Shown here one piece after another: positions 1 to 12,669 of a stretch of DNA of 64,000 nucleotides. The DNA is from Rhizomys pruinosus. Lineage: Eukaryota > Chordata > Mammalia > Rodentia > Spalacidae. The translations under genes and the position numbers were made by a program. The notes under the pieces are model-generated. The model was not told the DNA's origin. It did no database searches and saw nothing but the letters and a program-made list of their open reading frames with translations. Position 1 is the first letter of the stretch, and each line of letters begins with the position of its first letter. Location of the stretch: contig VZQC01009573.1 in the NCBI GenBank assembly GCA_009823505.1, forward strand, positions 229,074 through 293,073, read 5' to 3'.

Positions 1-1110
1 CATGAGATACACAAGAAAGGATCCAGAAGAACGTGCACCAAAGTTTAACTGTGAGCATATAGGAAGAAAACCTAAAATGTGCTCATTTGTTAATTAGCCA
101 CCTATCTGTACTAATGTTTCTATCACATATGAATTATTTTATAACAACTCATTTCTTTCCCAGGAAAAGAAAGGACTTTAAAAGCATTGAAATGGAGGCT
201 GGGACTTTGGGATTTACTATCCAGAGTTACCTATGAGTCAAATGTTATTCCAATGACTCAACATGGGTGGTGAAATATGAAATGTCAAATAGCAGGCTCC
301 ATCGGCCAGCAGTTTTCCTTTCCTAGTAACTCTGACTAAATACTTTAAGAAATTGTTCAAGAAAGGTGTTTACAACCCATACAAATGTGCAATTTCAGCC
401 ATGAAGTCAAGAAATTTTCCATACTTACAATTTTTTTAAGTGGAACCAGACACTTGAACAATATCTGTCTGGAAGTGAAGGAAACATCATGTAGCAAAGA
501 AATATTGACACTAACTTCCCCAAGAGCCCCAAAGGAAGAAAGGATCCATCCCTTCCACTACTCCTGGCTACATAGTGGAAATCACAGTGGTGAGGAATAT
601 CAATTCAGGACACAAAAATCAAAACACGTCTGTGAGGAAACTAGGCTGGCAGGTGTGGGGCTGAAATGGCTGCTTGCCACAACAGTGAAATGCCTGCTAC
701 TGGCACACATTTACAATGGGTCTGGCGGTGTTTCCAACATGGGCAGAGGGATTTAGTTTTCCCCATATAAGGCAACAACAAGGATTCCAAATGGACCAAA
801 CGTTTTATATTAGTGTCAGCAGCACTAACACAGCTCCAGTTGGCAGAGAGCAGGGAGACCAAGAATATCTGCAATTTTTATTTCAGAGAAACTGCCTGGA
901 CACCATCTGTTCTGTCACCTTTGCCCCACCTAATATGGTGCTTTCTGCATGGAGCCATTGGCCAGTCATGTGTCATGGCCCAAGAGCTCAGATTCCAGTG
1001 TTTCCTCAAATACAGAGATTTGGAAAGTTAATTTTAATAGAGCAGCTGATAAAAGAGATTAGCTCTTAATGCTGCAAAGTACTATTGATTGTTCAGCTAC
1101 CAAGAAACTC
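1..1110. other. No gene or clear repeat
   Basis: I see no ORF with coding character, no SINE and no L1 sequence here. Short open frames of 60-125 codons occur on both strands but show no recognisable protein and overlap each other. Confidence 0.5.
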
Positions 1111-1116
1111 TGTCTG

Positions 1117-1163
<47 letters not shown>

Positions 1164-1183
1164 ATCTATCTATCCATCTATCT
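1111..1183. repeat. (TCTA)n microsatellite
   Basis: About 18 tetranucleotide units of TCTA/TATC, interrupted by a few CTTT and CCAT variants. Interruptions usually mean an older, less mutable tract. Confidence 0.95.
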
Positions 1184-2956
1184 GAGAGATGGCTCCTCCA
1201 ACCTTTAGTCTATGAAAGACTAAATACAGCACAACATGGAAGATGTAAAAGGGTTGCAGGACTGAATTACAAAAGATAGAAATCAATATTCTTGAACTTT
1301 AGGAACTATGAACTGGTTCAAGGTCACAGAAATGGAGTAGGAAAGCCTATTGATTTAGCAAGAGGAAATAGGTTGCACAGAACACAGACAAAACAAGTTT
1401 CCAACAAACCTACGAATCAATCAAGCTGTCGACATTTGTGCCTAGTTAATTTTTATAGAAGAATTGGCCTTTCAGCAACAAATTTCCCAGTCTGAAGATC
1501 AGGGGGTATATACTAACAAATACAAAAACCAAAGGAAGATACAAAGGTGACTGCATTCCCACGTTTGGTCTAGACAGACTGTGGAAAGGAATAGTAAAAG
1601 CAGAGCTTTCAAGAGCTTTTTATTAAAAATAAAAAATGACCCACTTATACAGAAGTAGTTCAAATTTTATTTATAAATTTGTATATAAAAGTATGAGATT
1701 TGTTTCCCTTTTGAGCACATTTGTAACCTAGATTGAGAAAGTAGGAATTTAAATCTAAAAAGACTTCAAAGCTTCTCCAAACCTGATGTGGCAATTAGCT
1801 AAAAATTACTCTAGAAGAGAGACACAAGCCTGCAGAACCCTTAGCCCTCACCACCCTGAAGATGTCAAGTGACTCCCTTTCTCTAGCTTACTAATATACT
1901 CTAATTATCTTTCTAATAAGAAGCAAAACTAATTAGAAAAAATAAAGTAACATTTTGCTGGCAGTAGAGATTATAAGTCAGTAATCCACTCCTCAAAACA
2001 TTCATAACTAATAACAAAAAGAAAGTGGCCATCCCTAACTGCTCAGACGAGCGGGTGGGCAGTTTTGAAGCTAAGGTATACAGAGGAAAGCAGAGCAAAT
2101 TTGCATTAAAAGAAAGCATCTCATGAGGGTTTCCAAGGTCAGCTGACGAAGGCCTGATGGAAGGAAATGTCTCTTATATACCCTGAAAGAAAAAGAAAAC
2201 AAAAATTACCACAAGCAGCAAAACAAAATTCAAAGCCTTTATAATCCAAAAAGAATTTCTGTCAAAGTATAGTCTCAGTGCATCAGGCTAATATAACCAT
2301 TTTTAAACAACTAGTCCCAGTGAAGTGAAATGACTTTAATCTTTAGGTCATATTGCCTTTGATCCACAACATGGTTGCAGTTGAGAATGCAGTGCCTTGT
2401 CCAATGACATCTTATTGGTGATACTCTTAGAGATAGGACAACACAGGTCACAAATAATAGAGTTCAGAAATGTTGGCACCCACCTCCACAATCACATCAA
2501 GGACAGGATGTGGAACAGAGCAATTGAAATGGAAATACATCAACTGGAGTCAGACTGGATTATGCACCAGGAAGGGCAATTTCTTTTTTTTTTTTTTTTT
2601 TGGTCTTTTCTAAGGGAACCTTGAAAAGACTGTCTAATGAGTCACCACCCCACTATGTTCAAAGGATAATCATTGAATAAAATACTGGACTACATTATAC
2701 TTGGGACATAGACAATTGCTGACTTTTATCACTCTGGGAAACTAATGTTATGCTACCTCATGGGGTCATGGCAAATTCTTAACTGCCCTTGAAGACATAG
2801 AATTTAGAGCTTCCCTGGCATCTCATAAAATCCTACCTATTACTGATAGAAAATATAATTTACAGTGACTTTTAATGTATACAACACTAGGTGTCTCATG
2901 AAAAGTAATATAGGACTCTAGAAAATCAAAATGTATTTTTAGATATTAAAGTACAG
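1184..2956. other. AT-rich stretch without gene
   Basis: No coding frame, SINE or L1 is visible. A run of about 20 T lies near 2,581-2,601. The rest looks like unique intergenic or intronic DNA. Confidence 0.45.
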
Positions 2957-3162
2957 GCTGGGGCTTGCTCAGCAGTTAAGAGCACATGCTGCCCTTGCAG
3001 GGGATCTGGATTCATTTCTCAGCCAACATCTGTCTAAAACTCCAGTTCCAGGGGATCCAACACCCACTTCTGCCTTCCACAGGTTTGTATGCCTGTGGTG
3101 TACTTCTATGCATGCAGGCAAGACACTCATACACATAAAATAAAATAAATAGATAAAATTTT
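2957..3162 (+). mobile_element. B2-like SINE, diverged
   Basis: Reads as the tRNA-derived head (GGCTGGGGCTTGCTCAGCAG, then a B-box-like segment), the B2 middle (CTCCAGTTCCAGGGGATCCA) and the B2 tail (CATACACATAAAATAAA). Many substitutions mark it as an old copy. Confidence 0.85.
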
Positions 3163-3475
3163 AACAATGTATAAAATCAATTTAAAAGTATTGAAAAGTA
3201 ACTATATACTTTAAGCAATATAAGACTATGATTTAAATAAAACATGTTTAAGAAATAAAAATCAATCCCCACAATTTTGCAGAGTGTATTGTCATTCCTT
3301 TTGTGGCAAATGTTAGATGAACAATGGTGTTTTGGTTTCTTTTTAAATGTGTTTATTTGATTATGAGGATTTCACTGAGCTCTTTAGTTTCAAAGGCTAT
3401 TTTTGTTTTATTCCTACAGGTTTTTACTTTGTTGTTTTTCAAGTCTTAGTTTTTTTCTTAAAAAAATGCATTTAT

Positions 3476-3627
3476 TAGCTAGGCCTGATGGTGCACGCCT
3501 TTAATCCTAGCACTTGAGAGGCAGAGGCAGGTGGATCTCTGTGAGTTCAACGCCAGCCTGGTCTACATAGCGAGCACTCCAGGACAGTCAGAGCTATAGG
3601 GAGACCCTGTCTCAAAAAGACCAAACA
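3476..3627 (+). mobile_element. B1 SINE
   Basis: 7SL-derived B1. It has GGTGCACGCCTTTAATCCTA, GCAGAGGCAGGTGGATCTCT, CCAGCCTGGTCTACATAG and GAGACCCTGTCTCAAAAAG in order, ending in an A-rich then T-rich tail. Confidence 0.92.
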
Positions 3628-3634
3628 TTTTTTT

Positions 3635-3975
3635 TATTTATTATTTACTTATTTGCATGTGATTTGTGTATTCACATGTGTATGTGCAGACACAATTATC
3701 TGTGCATGAATCACAGACCAGAAGTGTTCCCCTCTATTATTCTCCACCTATTCCTTTGAGACAGAATCTCTCCCTGAACTTGGAACTTAGGTTTTGTTAG
3801 CTAGATGGGAAGCCAGCAATACCCAGTGATCCTCCCATCTTTGCCACCCCTGGCACTGAAAAGAAGGCTTGCAGGGGATACCCAGCTTGTTACACAGGTG
3901 GCTGGAATCCAGTCTTCATGATTATGCAACAAGTGCTCTTAACCTAACCACTGAGCCATCTCTTTGGCTCCTTGC
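3635..3975 (-). mobile_element. B4-type SINE, minus strand
   Basis: The right end is the complement of a tRNA-like head (GAGATGGCTCAGTGGTTAGG). The interior includes B1-like words such as GAGACAGAATCTCTCCCTGA. This fits the composite ID plus B1 structure of B4/RSINE1, in diverged form. Confidence 0.65.
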
Positions 3976-4159
3976 TTGTCTTAAATTGTGTCTTGCTTTT
4001 GATTATTATTTCAAGGCTAATTCTTCTTTTAGCAAGTGTTTCCTACATGGATGTTTTAAATTCAATATCTATTCACTTTAGTATATCAAAGCATTGGCTG
4101 CATCTTTTGTTATGTTCATGATCTGTAATCACAATGACTTGTTCCCTTGTGTATACAGT

Positions 4160-4990
4160 AAGTTACAGCGATGTTTTTATGTTTGGGATGTATCAGTGAA
4201 CAAAGCAATTCAAGAGACCTATCCATATGGAACATATGTTAAAAGAGATTAAAAATAAACAGCAAAATGTGTAAGAAAATTGGGTTAGAAAAGTATGTTA
4301 GTACTGGAAGACTGCTGTGGAAAAACAAAGTAGAATATGGGAAGGAAATTGCAAACCATAAAAGAGAATGGCTTAGGTAACCAACACTATTAAGACAGTG
4401 GAATTCAAAGTAGTTGGAAAAGAAACAGTGTAGAAGAGTGTAGAGGGAGAAGCACATGTAAGGGCTGAAGGAACAAGCTCCTGAAGTTTCAAATACCTAC
4501 GAGGAAGCTAGTGCAGGTAGAGGTGACCTTGTCAGGAAACGGCTGAGAGGTGAGATGGAGTCCGTCCCATGCAGCCCCCTGGGAGGCCACATAAAGGTGC
4601 TAGCTCTTACCCCAAGTGATACAAAGAGTTGTGGGATCCATTGGAGGGCTTTGAGCACAAGATTGACAAGATCTGACTTCTGTTGCTCTCCTTCAGAGAA
4701 CAGATTCCAGGTGTATAATCGTGAACTCAAGACCACAACCTAGGAAATGACTGTCAGATCCAGAATGCACTGGTAGAGGCTTGAAGGGCGATGGCAGTGA
4801 AGGTGGTGAGTTCTGTGATTAGAAACACTTGGAAGGGAGGGTCAAGAGGATTTGCTGAGAGATGAGCTAAGGGCTTGTACTGTAAAGGGAAAGAATAAAG
4901 TAAGCATTGGCAGAGAGGGGGCAAAAATTAAGTTTTGGACCTGGCAACATTGAAATGTCTACTATCTAGATAGAGAAAACAGAATGGGGA
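4160..4990 (+). repeat. Ancient mammalian repeat remnant (tentative)
   Basis: Phrases such as GGATCCATTGGAGGGCTTTG followed by AGCACAAGATTGACAAGATC and a GGTGGCAGTGAAGGTGGTGAG-like segment match a common, very diverged mammalian interspersed repeat. I cannot name it reliably. Short open frames here are incidental. A similar fragment lies near 50,395. Confidence 0.4.
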
Positions 4991-5286
4991 AATGTTGCTA
5001 AAATCCATTCTGGGTGGCACGGGTGCACAAGGTGCCCACCTCTACCTCCCACCATCCTAAAGGCAAAGCTAGGAAGACTCCAAGACCACAGCTTGGAAGA
5101 TTCTAAGAGTTGAATAGGGCTTCTTTACAGAGCAAACAGGTTGAGGGGTCACTTCAGAAAAGGTGGAGCTTTCCTCGTGTCCATACAGGGTCCAGGGATG
5201 GACTCCTCCGACCTCTGCCCAAGATGGTGACAGCCATTTACGGAATTCTAGGATAGTAGAGAGTCCCAGAAACCACGTAAAGAAAG

Positions 5287-5567
5287 AATTTCAGGGGGCT
5301 GGAGAGATAGCCTAGCAGTTAAGAACACCAACTGCTCTTGCAGAGGACCTGGGTTCGATCCCCAGCACCCACACGGCGGCTAAGAACCGTCTGTAACTCC
5401 AATTCCAGGAGAACTCCAGTTCCAAGGGAATCCGAGACCCTCTTCTGACCTCCGCGGCATTGCACGACATGGGTGCACAAACCTACATGCAGACAGTACA
5501 CACATACACATACAAAAATAAACAAACAAACAAATAAATAAATAAATAAATAAATAAATGAATTTCA
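5287..5567 (+). mobile_element. B2 SINE with internal duplication
   Basis: Long-form B2 at about 5,296-5,558, flanked by the repeat GAATTTCA (5,287-5,294 and near 5,560-5,567). The CTCCAGTTCCAGG-type segment occurs twice in tandem (about 5,396-5,430). The same duplication is seen in the copies at 35,684 and 61,063. The tail runs into (AAAT)n. Confidence 0.9.
5521..5560. repeat. (AAAC)n/(AAAT)n tail microsatellite
   Basis: The B2 A-rich tail has expanded into AAAC and then AAAT units, a common fate of SINE tails. Confidence 0.9.
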
Positions 5568-5733
5568 AAGGGGTCAAGATTTGCCATGACAACTGTCAAA
5601 ACACTACAGATTGAGACTAAAAGGTAGACATGGGATATTGAAATGTGGATGTTGTTAGTGACCATGAAAAGGTAATTTTTTAAAAGACTGGTAGGCAAGA
5701 AGTCCTAATTAGAGTGGTTTAAATAAAAAATGG

Positions 5734-5858
5734 AGCCAGACATGAAGTTGCACCCCCTGTGATCCCAACACTCAGAAGACTAGGACACAAGGATTGAGAT
5801 TTCCATGCCAGTCTTGAGCAACAGAGCAAGACTGTCTTTAATTTTTTTTTTAAAAGAA
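5734..5858 (+). mobile_element. Old B1-like (7SL-derived) SINE
   Basis: AGCCAGACATGAAGTTGCAC, TGTGATCCCAACACTCAGAA and GAGCAACAGAGCAAGACTGT recall an early B1/PB1 element, highly diverged. Confidence 0.65.
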
Positions 5859-5860
5859 GG

Positions 5861-6538
5861 AATTAAAGATAGCAAGATATCAGTAGAATTGACTTATTCA
5901 TATGCTACATTGATGGAATTTTCTATTTAGATGGAATGTTTAGTGGTTCAAGAGAGAAGGAAAAGTACTAGTAGAACAAAGCTTTCTTTCCAACAGGTAA
6001 AAGAGAGAGATTCTGGTCCACAGAAGGCGATGTCTGTAGGTAAGCAAAGGTAGAGAAACTGTCACCTTTCTATTACCAATTCTTCCAAGTAAGAAATGAG
6101 TCAATAGCTACCTTGGATTTGGATGTGCCTGTCCTACTAGAAAGTGTCCCCCAATCACTGCCACCATAACATCATAAAAATATGGGGTTCCTCTGTGCTC
6201 CATTGGTCTAAGCAGAGATTTTTTTCTCACTCTCTAAGATCCACTAATAGTCCTTGGGAAGCCAGGTTGCCGAATCCTCATTTCCATAGCTGAATGTTAC
6301 ATGCATTTATCTTCCCCTTTAACCAAGTATTTTCTAGATACTCTCTAAATTTTAGAATTTGCCAAGTGGTAGAGAAATGAAAGAGCTATAGTAAATTTCC
6401 AAGTCTCATCCAAAATTTTATTTCCAGTTGTGTTTCCTTATGACGCCTACTCACACACACTCGTACTCTCATGAATAAGTCATTATTGTCTGTATTGCAC
6501 ACAATTCAAAGATACTGTCACTCAATTATTATTTTTTC
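5861..6538. other. No feature
   Basis: No coding frame or repeat that I can support. Confidence 0.4.
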
Positions 6539-6688
6539 AATCTTTTTGAGACAGGGTCTCCCTGTTGTAGCCCTAGCTGGCCTGGAACTCACTATGTAGA
6601 CCAGGCTGGCTTTGAACTCACAAAGATCCACCTGCCTCTACCTCTCACGTGCTGGGATTAAAGGTGTGCACCACCATGCCAGGCAAAT
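6539..6688 (-). mobile_element. B1 SINE, minus strand
   Basis: Complement of B1. It starts with the A-tail complement and GAGACAGGGTCTCCCTG, and ends with GGATTAAAGGTGTGCACCAC and ATGCCAGGC. Confidence 0.93.
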
Positions 6689-6848
6689 TATTCTCTCCCA
6701 CATTATCCCTAGTCTAAATACCATAGCAAGACAAAAAAAAATACATTATAGATGAAACAGACACAATCAGGGTATGTTCTTTTCTTATGGTCAATTATCT
6801 TCGATGTGCATACTTTTACCCAGGAGTCATGTGTATAAGATTTCTAGA

Positions 6849-7160
6849 GACACCCGCCCAGAGTCAGTGAGGTTCTGGAGAGTCAAGGCGACCTTGTGGG
6901 ACACACCATCCTCACCCGGAACTCCCAGCTTAGACTCCAGACACCCGCCCAGAGTCAGTGAGGTTCTGGAGAGTCAAGGTGCCCTTGTGAACCACGTCAT
7001 CAGCCCCCGGAACTCCCAGCTCAGACTCCAGACACTCCCCCAGAGACAGTGAGGTTCTGGTGAGTCAAGGCGCCCTTGTGGGCCACACCATCAGCCCCCG
7101 GAACTCCCAGCTTGGACTCCAGACACCCACTTGGAGTCAGTGAGTTTCCAGTGAGGCAAG
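6849..7160 (+). promoter_or_regulatory. L1 5' UTR promoter monomers, 91 bp
   Basis: Three tandem 91-bp units start at 6,849, 6,940 and 7,031. A diverged partial fourth starts at 7,122. Each begins GACACCCGCCCAGAGTCAGT or a variant and ends AACTCCCAGCTTAGACTCCA or a variant. Tandem 5' monomers act as the internal RNA polymerase II promoter in rodent L1s. These units show no resemblance to the 5' UTR of the young L1 at 21,505. Confidence 0.88.
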
Positions 7161-7356
7161 GCAGACCTGCCTGGACCCTTGAGGGCCTACCAGAGATTGG
7201 AGATTGGGCCAAAGTAGCAACCCAACCCAACCCCCACTCCACATCATCCTGGTGGAGCTCTGGTGCAGAGGACCCAACAGGTGGAGCCTTAGTGATTATA
7301 ATCTGTGCAGCCAAGTTGAGGTCCCAGAAGTCAAAGAAACAAACAGACAAATCCAC

Positions 7357-8535
7357 ATGCCAAAGACACAAAGAAAAAACAACATGGGAAAAGCTCATAA
7401 TAAATCCACACTGAACTCAACCAACCCTACAGAAGATCCCTATAATGAGATATCTGAGGAAAGAAGCCAAGACACCAACCTTGTAAAAACAACTATAGAC
7501 ACATCCAAAGAAATAAGAGAACTAAGGGAAGAGAATGAAAAACTCAGGAAGGACCTAGAAAGAGATAATGACAAACGGTGGAAAGAACTATGGGGAGAGA
7601 CTGAAAAACTCAAGGACCTAGAGGGAGAAAATCACAAACTCTGGAAGAAGTTGAAACACTGAAAAGATCCCAGGCTGAAATGAAAAAAGAAAATGACCAA
7701 GGAACAAGATGAGAAAGAAAGGCTCCAGAGGGAAATGGAAAATCTAAAGAAATCACAGGATGAAATGAAAAAGGATATTGAACATTCATACAACCATCAG
7801 GAAAGGATGGAAAAAAAAAAAAAAAAAAATGGAAGAAGCAGAAAAAAGAATATCAGACCGGCAGGATAATACAGAGCAACTAGAAAGCGCAAGGAAGATT
7901 ATGAAAAATTAAAAAAAAAAAAAAACACAAGAGTGGAACAACCAGGAAATGTGGGACACTACGAATAGACCAAACCTCCGAATCATAGGGATAGAGGAGG
8001 GAGAGGAGTCCCAAGACAACACTATTGACCAGATCTTCAACAGGATAATAGAAGAAAATTTCCCCAAACTGAAAAAAGACAATCCCATACAAATACAAGA
8101 GGCAGGTAGAACACCAAATAGACAGGACCAGAAAAGAACCTCCCCATGCCATATCATTGCTAAAAAACACTAGATGCTCAAAACAAAGACAAAATACTGA
8201 AATCCACAAGAGAAAAACAACAAGTTACATTTAAGGGGAAGCCCATCAGAATCACAGCTGATTTCTCAGCCCAAATGATGAAAGCTAGAAGAACATGGAC
8301 CAAAGTATTCCCTGTGCTAAACGACTTTAGATGTCAACCCAGACTACAATATCCAGCAAAAATGTCAATTATAGATGGAGAAAGAAAAATCTTTCACAAC
8401 ATAAACAAGATGAAAGAATACATGTCTAAGAATAGACACTAACAAGACTTCAGAAAATCCTTGAAGCAATCCAAAGAACAGAGGAAAGAAGCAACTATCC
8501 CTAAGCAATTAAAGAGAGAGAAAGCAACAAAATCA
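7357..8535 (+). pseudogene. Decayed L1 ORF1
   Basis: This is the remnant of the L1 RNA-binding protein gene. The start ATG at 7,357 reads MPKTQRKNN, matching the start chosen for the intact copy at 21,929. The reading frame holds through a coiled-coil region rich in E, K and L up to about 7,660, where a frameshift ends it. A later segment (7,949-8,173) still encodes the RRM-like stretch NLRIIGIEEGEESQ in another frame. Poly-A expansions near 7,810 and 7,910 add further shifts. It is not translatable as a whole. Confidence 0.88.
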
Positions 8536-9679
8536 TAAGAGTACATATAAACCTAGACGAAGAATGCAAACCAAAAATAAGGTAAAAGGAAGCAACACAC
8601 ATCTCTCAAATAATAACATTAAATACTAATGGTCTAAACTCCCCAATCAAAAGGCATAGATTGGGAGAATGGATTAGGAAACTGAACCCTTCCATATGCT
8701 GTCTGCAAGAAACCCATCTCACCCTCAAGGATAGACACCACCTTAGAGTGAAAGAATGGAAAAAAAATATTCCAAGCAAATGGTACTAAGAAACAAGCAG
8801 GAGTGGCTATTCTAATATCAGACAAAATAGATCACAAAGTAAAATTAATCAGAAGAGACAAAGAGAGCCATTACATCCTTGTCAAAGGATCAATGAACCA
8901 TGAAGACTTCATAATCCTAAATGTCTATGCACCAAACTCTAGTGCTCCTAACTTTATAAACACAACTCTGCAGGACCTTAAGACACAGATTAATCCTAAC
9001 ACAATAATAATGGGAGACTTCAACACCCCACTGAGCCCCTTGGATAGATCAACAGGACAAAAAATAAATGGAGAGACATCAGAATTGAACAATACAATAC
9101 ACCAAATGGACCTCACAGACATCTACGGAATATTCTACCCAAATAGCAGAGAATATACTTTCTACTCAGCACCTCATGGAACATTCTCCAAAATCGACCA
9201 CATACTGGGGCACAAAAGGAATCTCAACAGATACAAAAGGATAGAAATTATTCCATGCATTCTATCAGACCACAGTGCAATAAAGCTCAATATGAACACC
9301 AGAATAAGTCCAACTAGCCACAAGAACACATGGATACTAAACAACACAATCCTGAACAATGAATGGGTCAGGGAAGAAATTCAATAATGAAGGAAATAAA
9401 GATTCATGGAACTGAATGAAAAAGCAATGACACACAACAAAACCTATGGGTATTTAAAGCAGTTGAGAGGGAAATTTATAGCCCTAAGTGCCCACATAAA
9501 AAAACAGAAAGGGAACAAGTAATGGTCTAACAGGCAGCTAAAATACTTGAGAGACACAACAAATGAACCCAAAACCTAACAAGCACATGAGAAATAACAA
9601 AAATCAGACAGAAATCAAAGAATAGAAACAAAGAAAACAATACATAAAATCAATGATCCAAAAGAGGTTCTTTGAAAAA

Positions 9680-9680
9680 A

Positions 9681-9735
<55 letters not shown>
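9680..9735. repeat. Poly-A expansion inside dead ORF2
   Basis: More than 50 almost pure A residues stand where the intact L1 at 24,200 has an A-rich but complex coding sequence. This suggests slippage after loss of coding constraint. Confidence 0.85.
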
Positions 9736-9738
<3 letters not shown>

Positions 9739-11034
9739 AACTCCAAATCCACTAGTATTTGCGATGAAAGGGGAAACACATCACAGAAAAGAAAGATCCA
9801 GACAATCCTATGGGATACTTCAAAAAATCTATCTCTATTAAAAATTGAAAACCTAAGAGAATGGATGAATTTCTGAAATCCTAGGAACCAACAATCTTAA
9901 CACAAGAAGAAATTGACATTTAAAACAGACCACAATATTTGAGGAAATTGAAGATATAATTAAACACTCCCAACTAAAAAAAAGCCCCAGTCCAGTGGTT
10001 TCAGGCAAAAAATTTATAAAACATTTAAGAGAGGTTTACAACCATTGCTACTCAGTCTGTTCAGAAGGATACAACAGAGGCATTCTCCCAAACTCCTTCT
10101 ATGAAGCCAGCATCACTCTGCTGCCCAACCAGGCAAAGATGCAAGCAAAAAAGAAAGCTATAGACCCATCTCACTAATGAACATAGATGCAAAAATCTCA
10201 ATCAACACATACTGCAATGCATACAGACCCACATTAAAAGATCATACATCATGATCAGTTGGATTATACCAGAGATGCAGGGATGTTTCACATAAATGGT
10301 AATCAATAAATATTCATAAAAACACATGACAATGGAATGAAAAGACAAAAAACCACACAATTCTTCTCAATTGATGCAGAAAAAGCCTTTGACACAGATC
10401 CAGCATCCCTTCATGTTTAAAGTCCTCAGTGAGAACAGGGACTGAAAGGAACATTCCTCAAACATGATCAAAGCCCATATATTAGCAAAGACCCAGTGCC
10501 ATCATCATCTGAAATGGAGAAAAATTGGAACCATTTACTCCTTAAAGGTGCAGGAACACTGGCAAGAGCTGACACTCTATTGCCACTCTCTTTAACATAT
10601 TGCATTGAAACCTTACTAGAGCAATTAAGACAAGAGAAGGAAATTAAATGGAGTACTAATCAGAAAGAAGAAGTAGCCTATCCCTTTCTGCAGCGGATTT
10701 GATTAGTTTACACTAAGGGATACTAAGAAACTCCACCCAGAAAACTCTTATAATGCTAAGAGTTTTAGTAAAGTTGAGGCTACCAAAAATTAATCTAGAA
10801 AATTAGTAGCCTTTCTTTATACCAACAATAACAAGTGAGAAGGAATAAAAGAAGACCTTCCCATCCACAACTAGCCTTTCAAAAAATAATAAGATACTGA
10901 AAAACAACAAAGAACAAAAAAAAAAAAAAAAACTCTACAACAAAAATTTTAAACCCCTGAAAGAAAAATCGAAAATGACATCAACATTGGAAAGACCTGC
11001 CATGCTCTACTGGATTGGAAAAATTACATAAGTA

Positions 11035-11198
11035 AAAATGTCCATTCAGGCCTGGGCGTGGTGGCACAACGCCTTTACCCTAGCATCGGAAGGCAGGGGG
11101 CAGGCGGATCATTTGTGAGTTCCAAGGCAGCCTGTCTAGCAGAGCAACTCCATGGCCAGCTGGGACTACAAGGGGACCCTGTCCCCAAAATGTCCATT
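11035..11198 (+). mobile_element. B1 SINE inserted in old L1
   Basis: The B1 body is 11,047-11,186, with a 12-bp target duplication AAAATGTCCATT (11,035-11,046 and 11,187-11,198). The duplicated site belongs to L1 ORF2, which proves that the B1 came later. Confidence 0.92.
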
Positions 11199-12132
11199 TT
11201 ACCAAAGTTGATTACTACAGATTCAATGGCATACCCAATCAAAATCCCTATGAACTGTCACAGGACTTGGAAAAAAAAAATCCTTAAATTCATATGGAAA
11301 AACAAAAGACCCATAATAGCCTAAGGCACCCTGAGTGAAATGCAATAACAGGGGGCATTGCCCTACAGACTTCAAACTACAATATCCAAGCATAGTCTAA
11401 AAAAAGAACCTGGAAAAGACAAAAAAGACCTGTTGACCAATGGAACAAAAATGAAGATCCAAACTTGAGCTCATACACTCTCAGCCACCTTCATATTTGA
11501 CAAAAGGGGCAAAAAAACCTCAGTGGCGGACCGGAAGCATCTTCAGCAAATGGTTGACTGGCAAACTGGTCACCATTTTAGAAGAAACAAAATATTAAAC
11601 CCCTACCTCTCACCGTACAAAAACACTCCAAGTGGATTCAAAGACTCTCAATGTGAAGGCCAAAACCCTGAAGCTAGGTGGAAAAAAGTTGGCAACAACT
11701 TCGAAGACATAGGTGTAGGAAAAGAATTTTCTAAATCCGATAGCAGCTGCACAGGGAAGTAAGGTCAACAATCGAAAATGGGAACTTCATCAAACCAAAA
11801 ACTTCTGTTACAGCAAAAGAAAACACCAAGGCGGTTGAAGAGAAAACCCACAGCAGTCGGGAGGAAAATCTTTACCAGTGATACATCTGTCAGAGGATTA
11901 ACATCAAGGAATAATAAAACTACTCAAAAAACACAACGAAGTTAAAAAAGACAAATGATCTTACTCAAAGATGCGAGTAAAGAACCTAAACAGAGACTTC
12001 ACAATAGCGATGTGAGATGGTGAGATAATCTTAAAAAGTGTTCAACATCATTAATAATTACCATTGTAAATTCAAATTTAAAACCACTCTCAGGTATTAA
12101 TCTCACTCCAATAAAACTAGCTAAGATAAAAA

Positions 12133-12649
12133 TGTATGAATACACTTGCATGAAACACTTGCACCGTTGTTAGGAAACACTTGTTATAATGCCGACAGCA
12201 ACAAAGCACTCTTGCTCGTTCTTCTCAAAGCTGGTTTATTTCAGGCAGGCAGGTCTTGCAGAACGGTTTATTAAGGCACATCTTTTCTCCTTCTCCAAGC
12301 TTCTCCCTCTAAGCCTCAGGTTTTCCCTCTAAGCCTTCTCCCTTCTCCAAGCCTTCTCCTTCTCAGGCAAGCAAGCTTTCTCTCCTAAGATAAAAGGAGA
12401 GAGAGACCCTCTATCTAGAAAAGTCCCCTATTTATCCAACTTCCCAGCCCAGGTTATGGCTAGTCTATTGGTATCATCTGGCCTGATCTTTGATACGGGG
12501 TGCACCTGCGCAGCTCAAACTGGTGAGGTGGCTTTACTGTGGTAGGAGGGGGATCCAGGTGATTAATCATAAGACTCAACGTTAGTCATAAAACTTTGCT
12601 AAAGATCTCGGGGGCCTTCTTAGGAACTGTCGCCACACCCGCTCTCCCA
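12133..12649 (-). repeat. 3' LTR of the ERV
   Basis: Matches the repeat at 13,834-14,350 over its whole length, for example GGTTTATT, CTCCCTCTAAGCCTCAGG, CTATTGGTATCATCTGGCCT and GTCGCCACACC. On the minus strand it begins TGGGAGAGCGGG directly after the polypurine tract and ends near TTCATACA. Confidence 0.87.
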
Positions 12650-12650
12650 C

Positions 12651-12668
12651 GATCTCCCCCTTCTTTAT
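12651..12668 (-). promoter_or_regulatory. Polypurine tract
   Basis: On the minus strand this reads AATAAAGAAGGGGGAGAT, directly upstream of the 3' LTR. This is the usual position and composition for second-strand priming in IAP-like elements. Confidence 0.75.
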
Positions 12669-12669
12669 T

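Noticed and set aside
385..1069. Overlapping frames of 117-123 codons near the left edge
   Set aside because: No domain, no splice borders and they overlap in different frames. Random open frames are the simpler reading.
5297..5370. tRNA-like sequence with A and B boxes
   Set aside because: It is the tRNA-derived head of a B2 SINE, and the same holds for the other B2 and ID copies. No free-standing tRNA gene with a full cloverleaf was seen.
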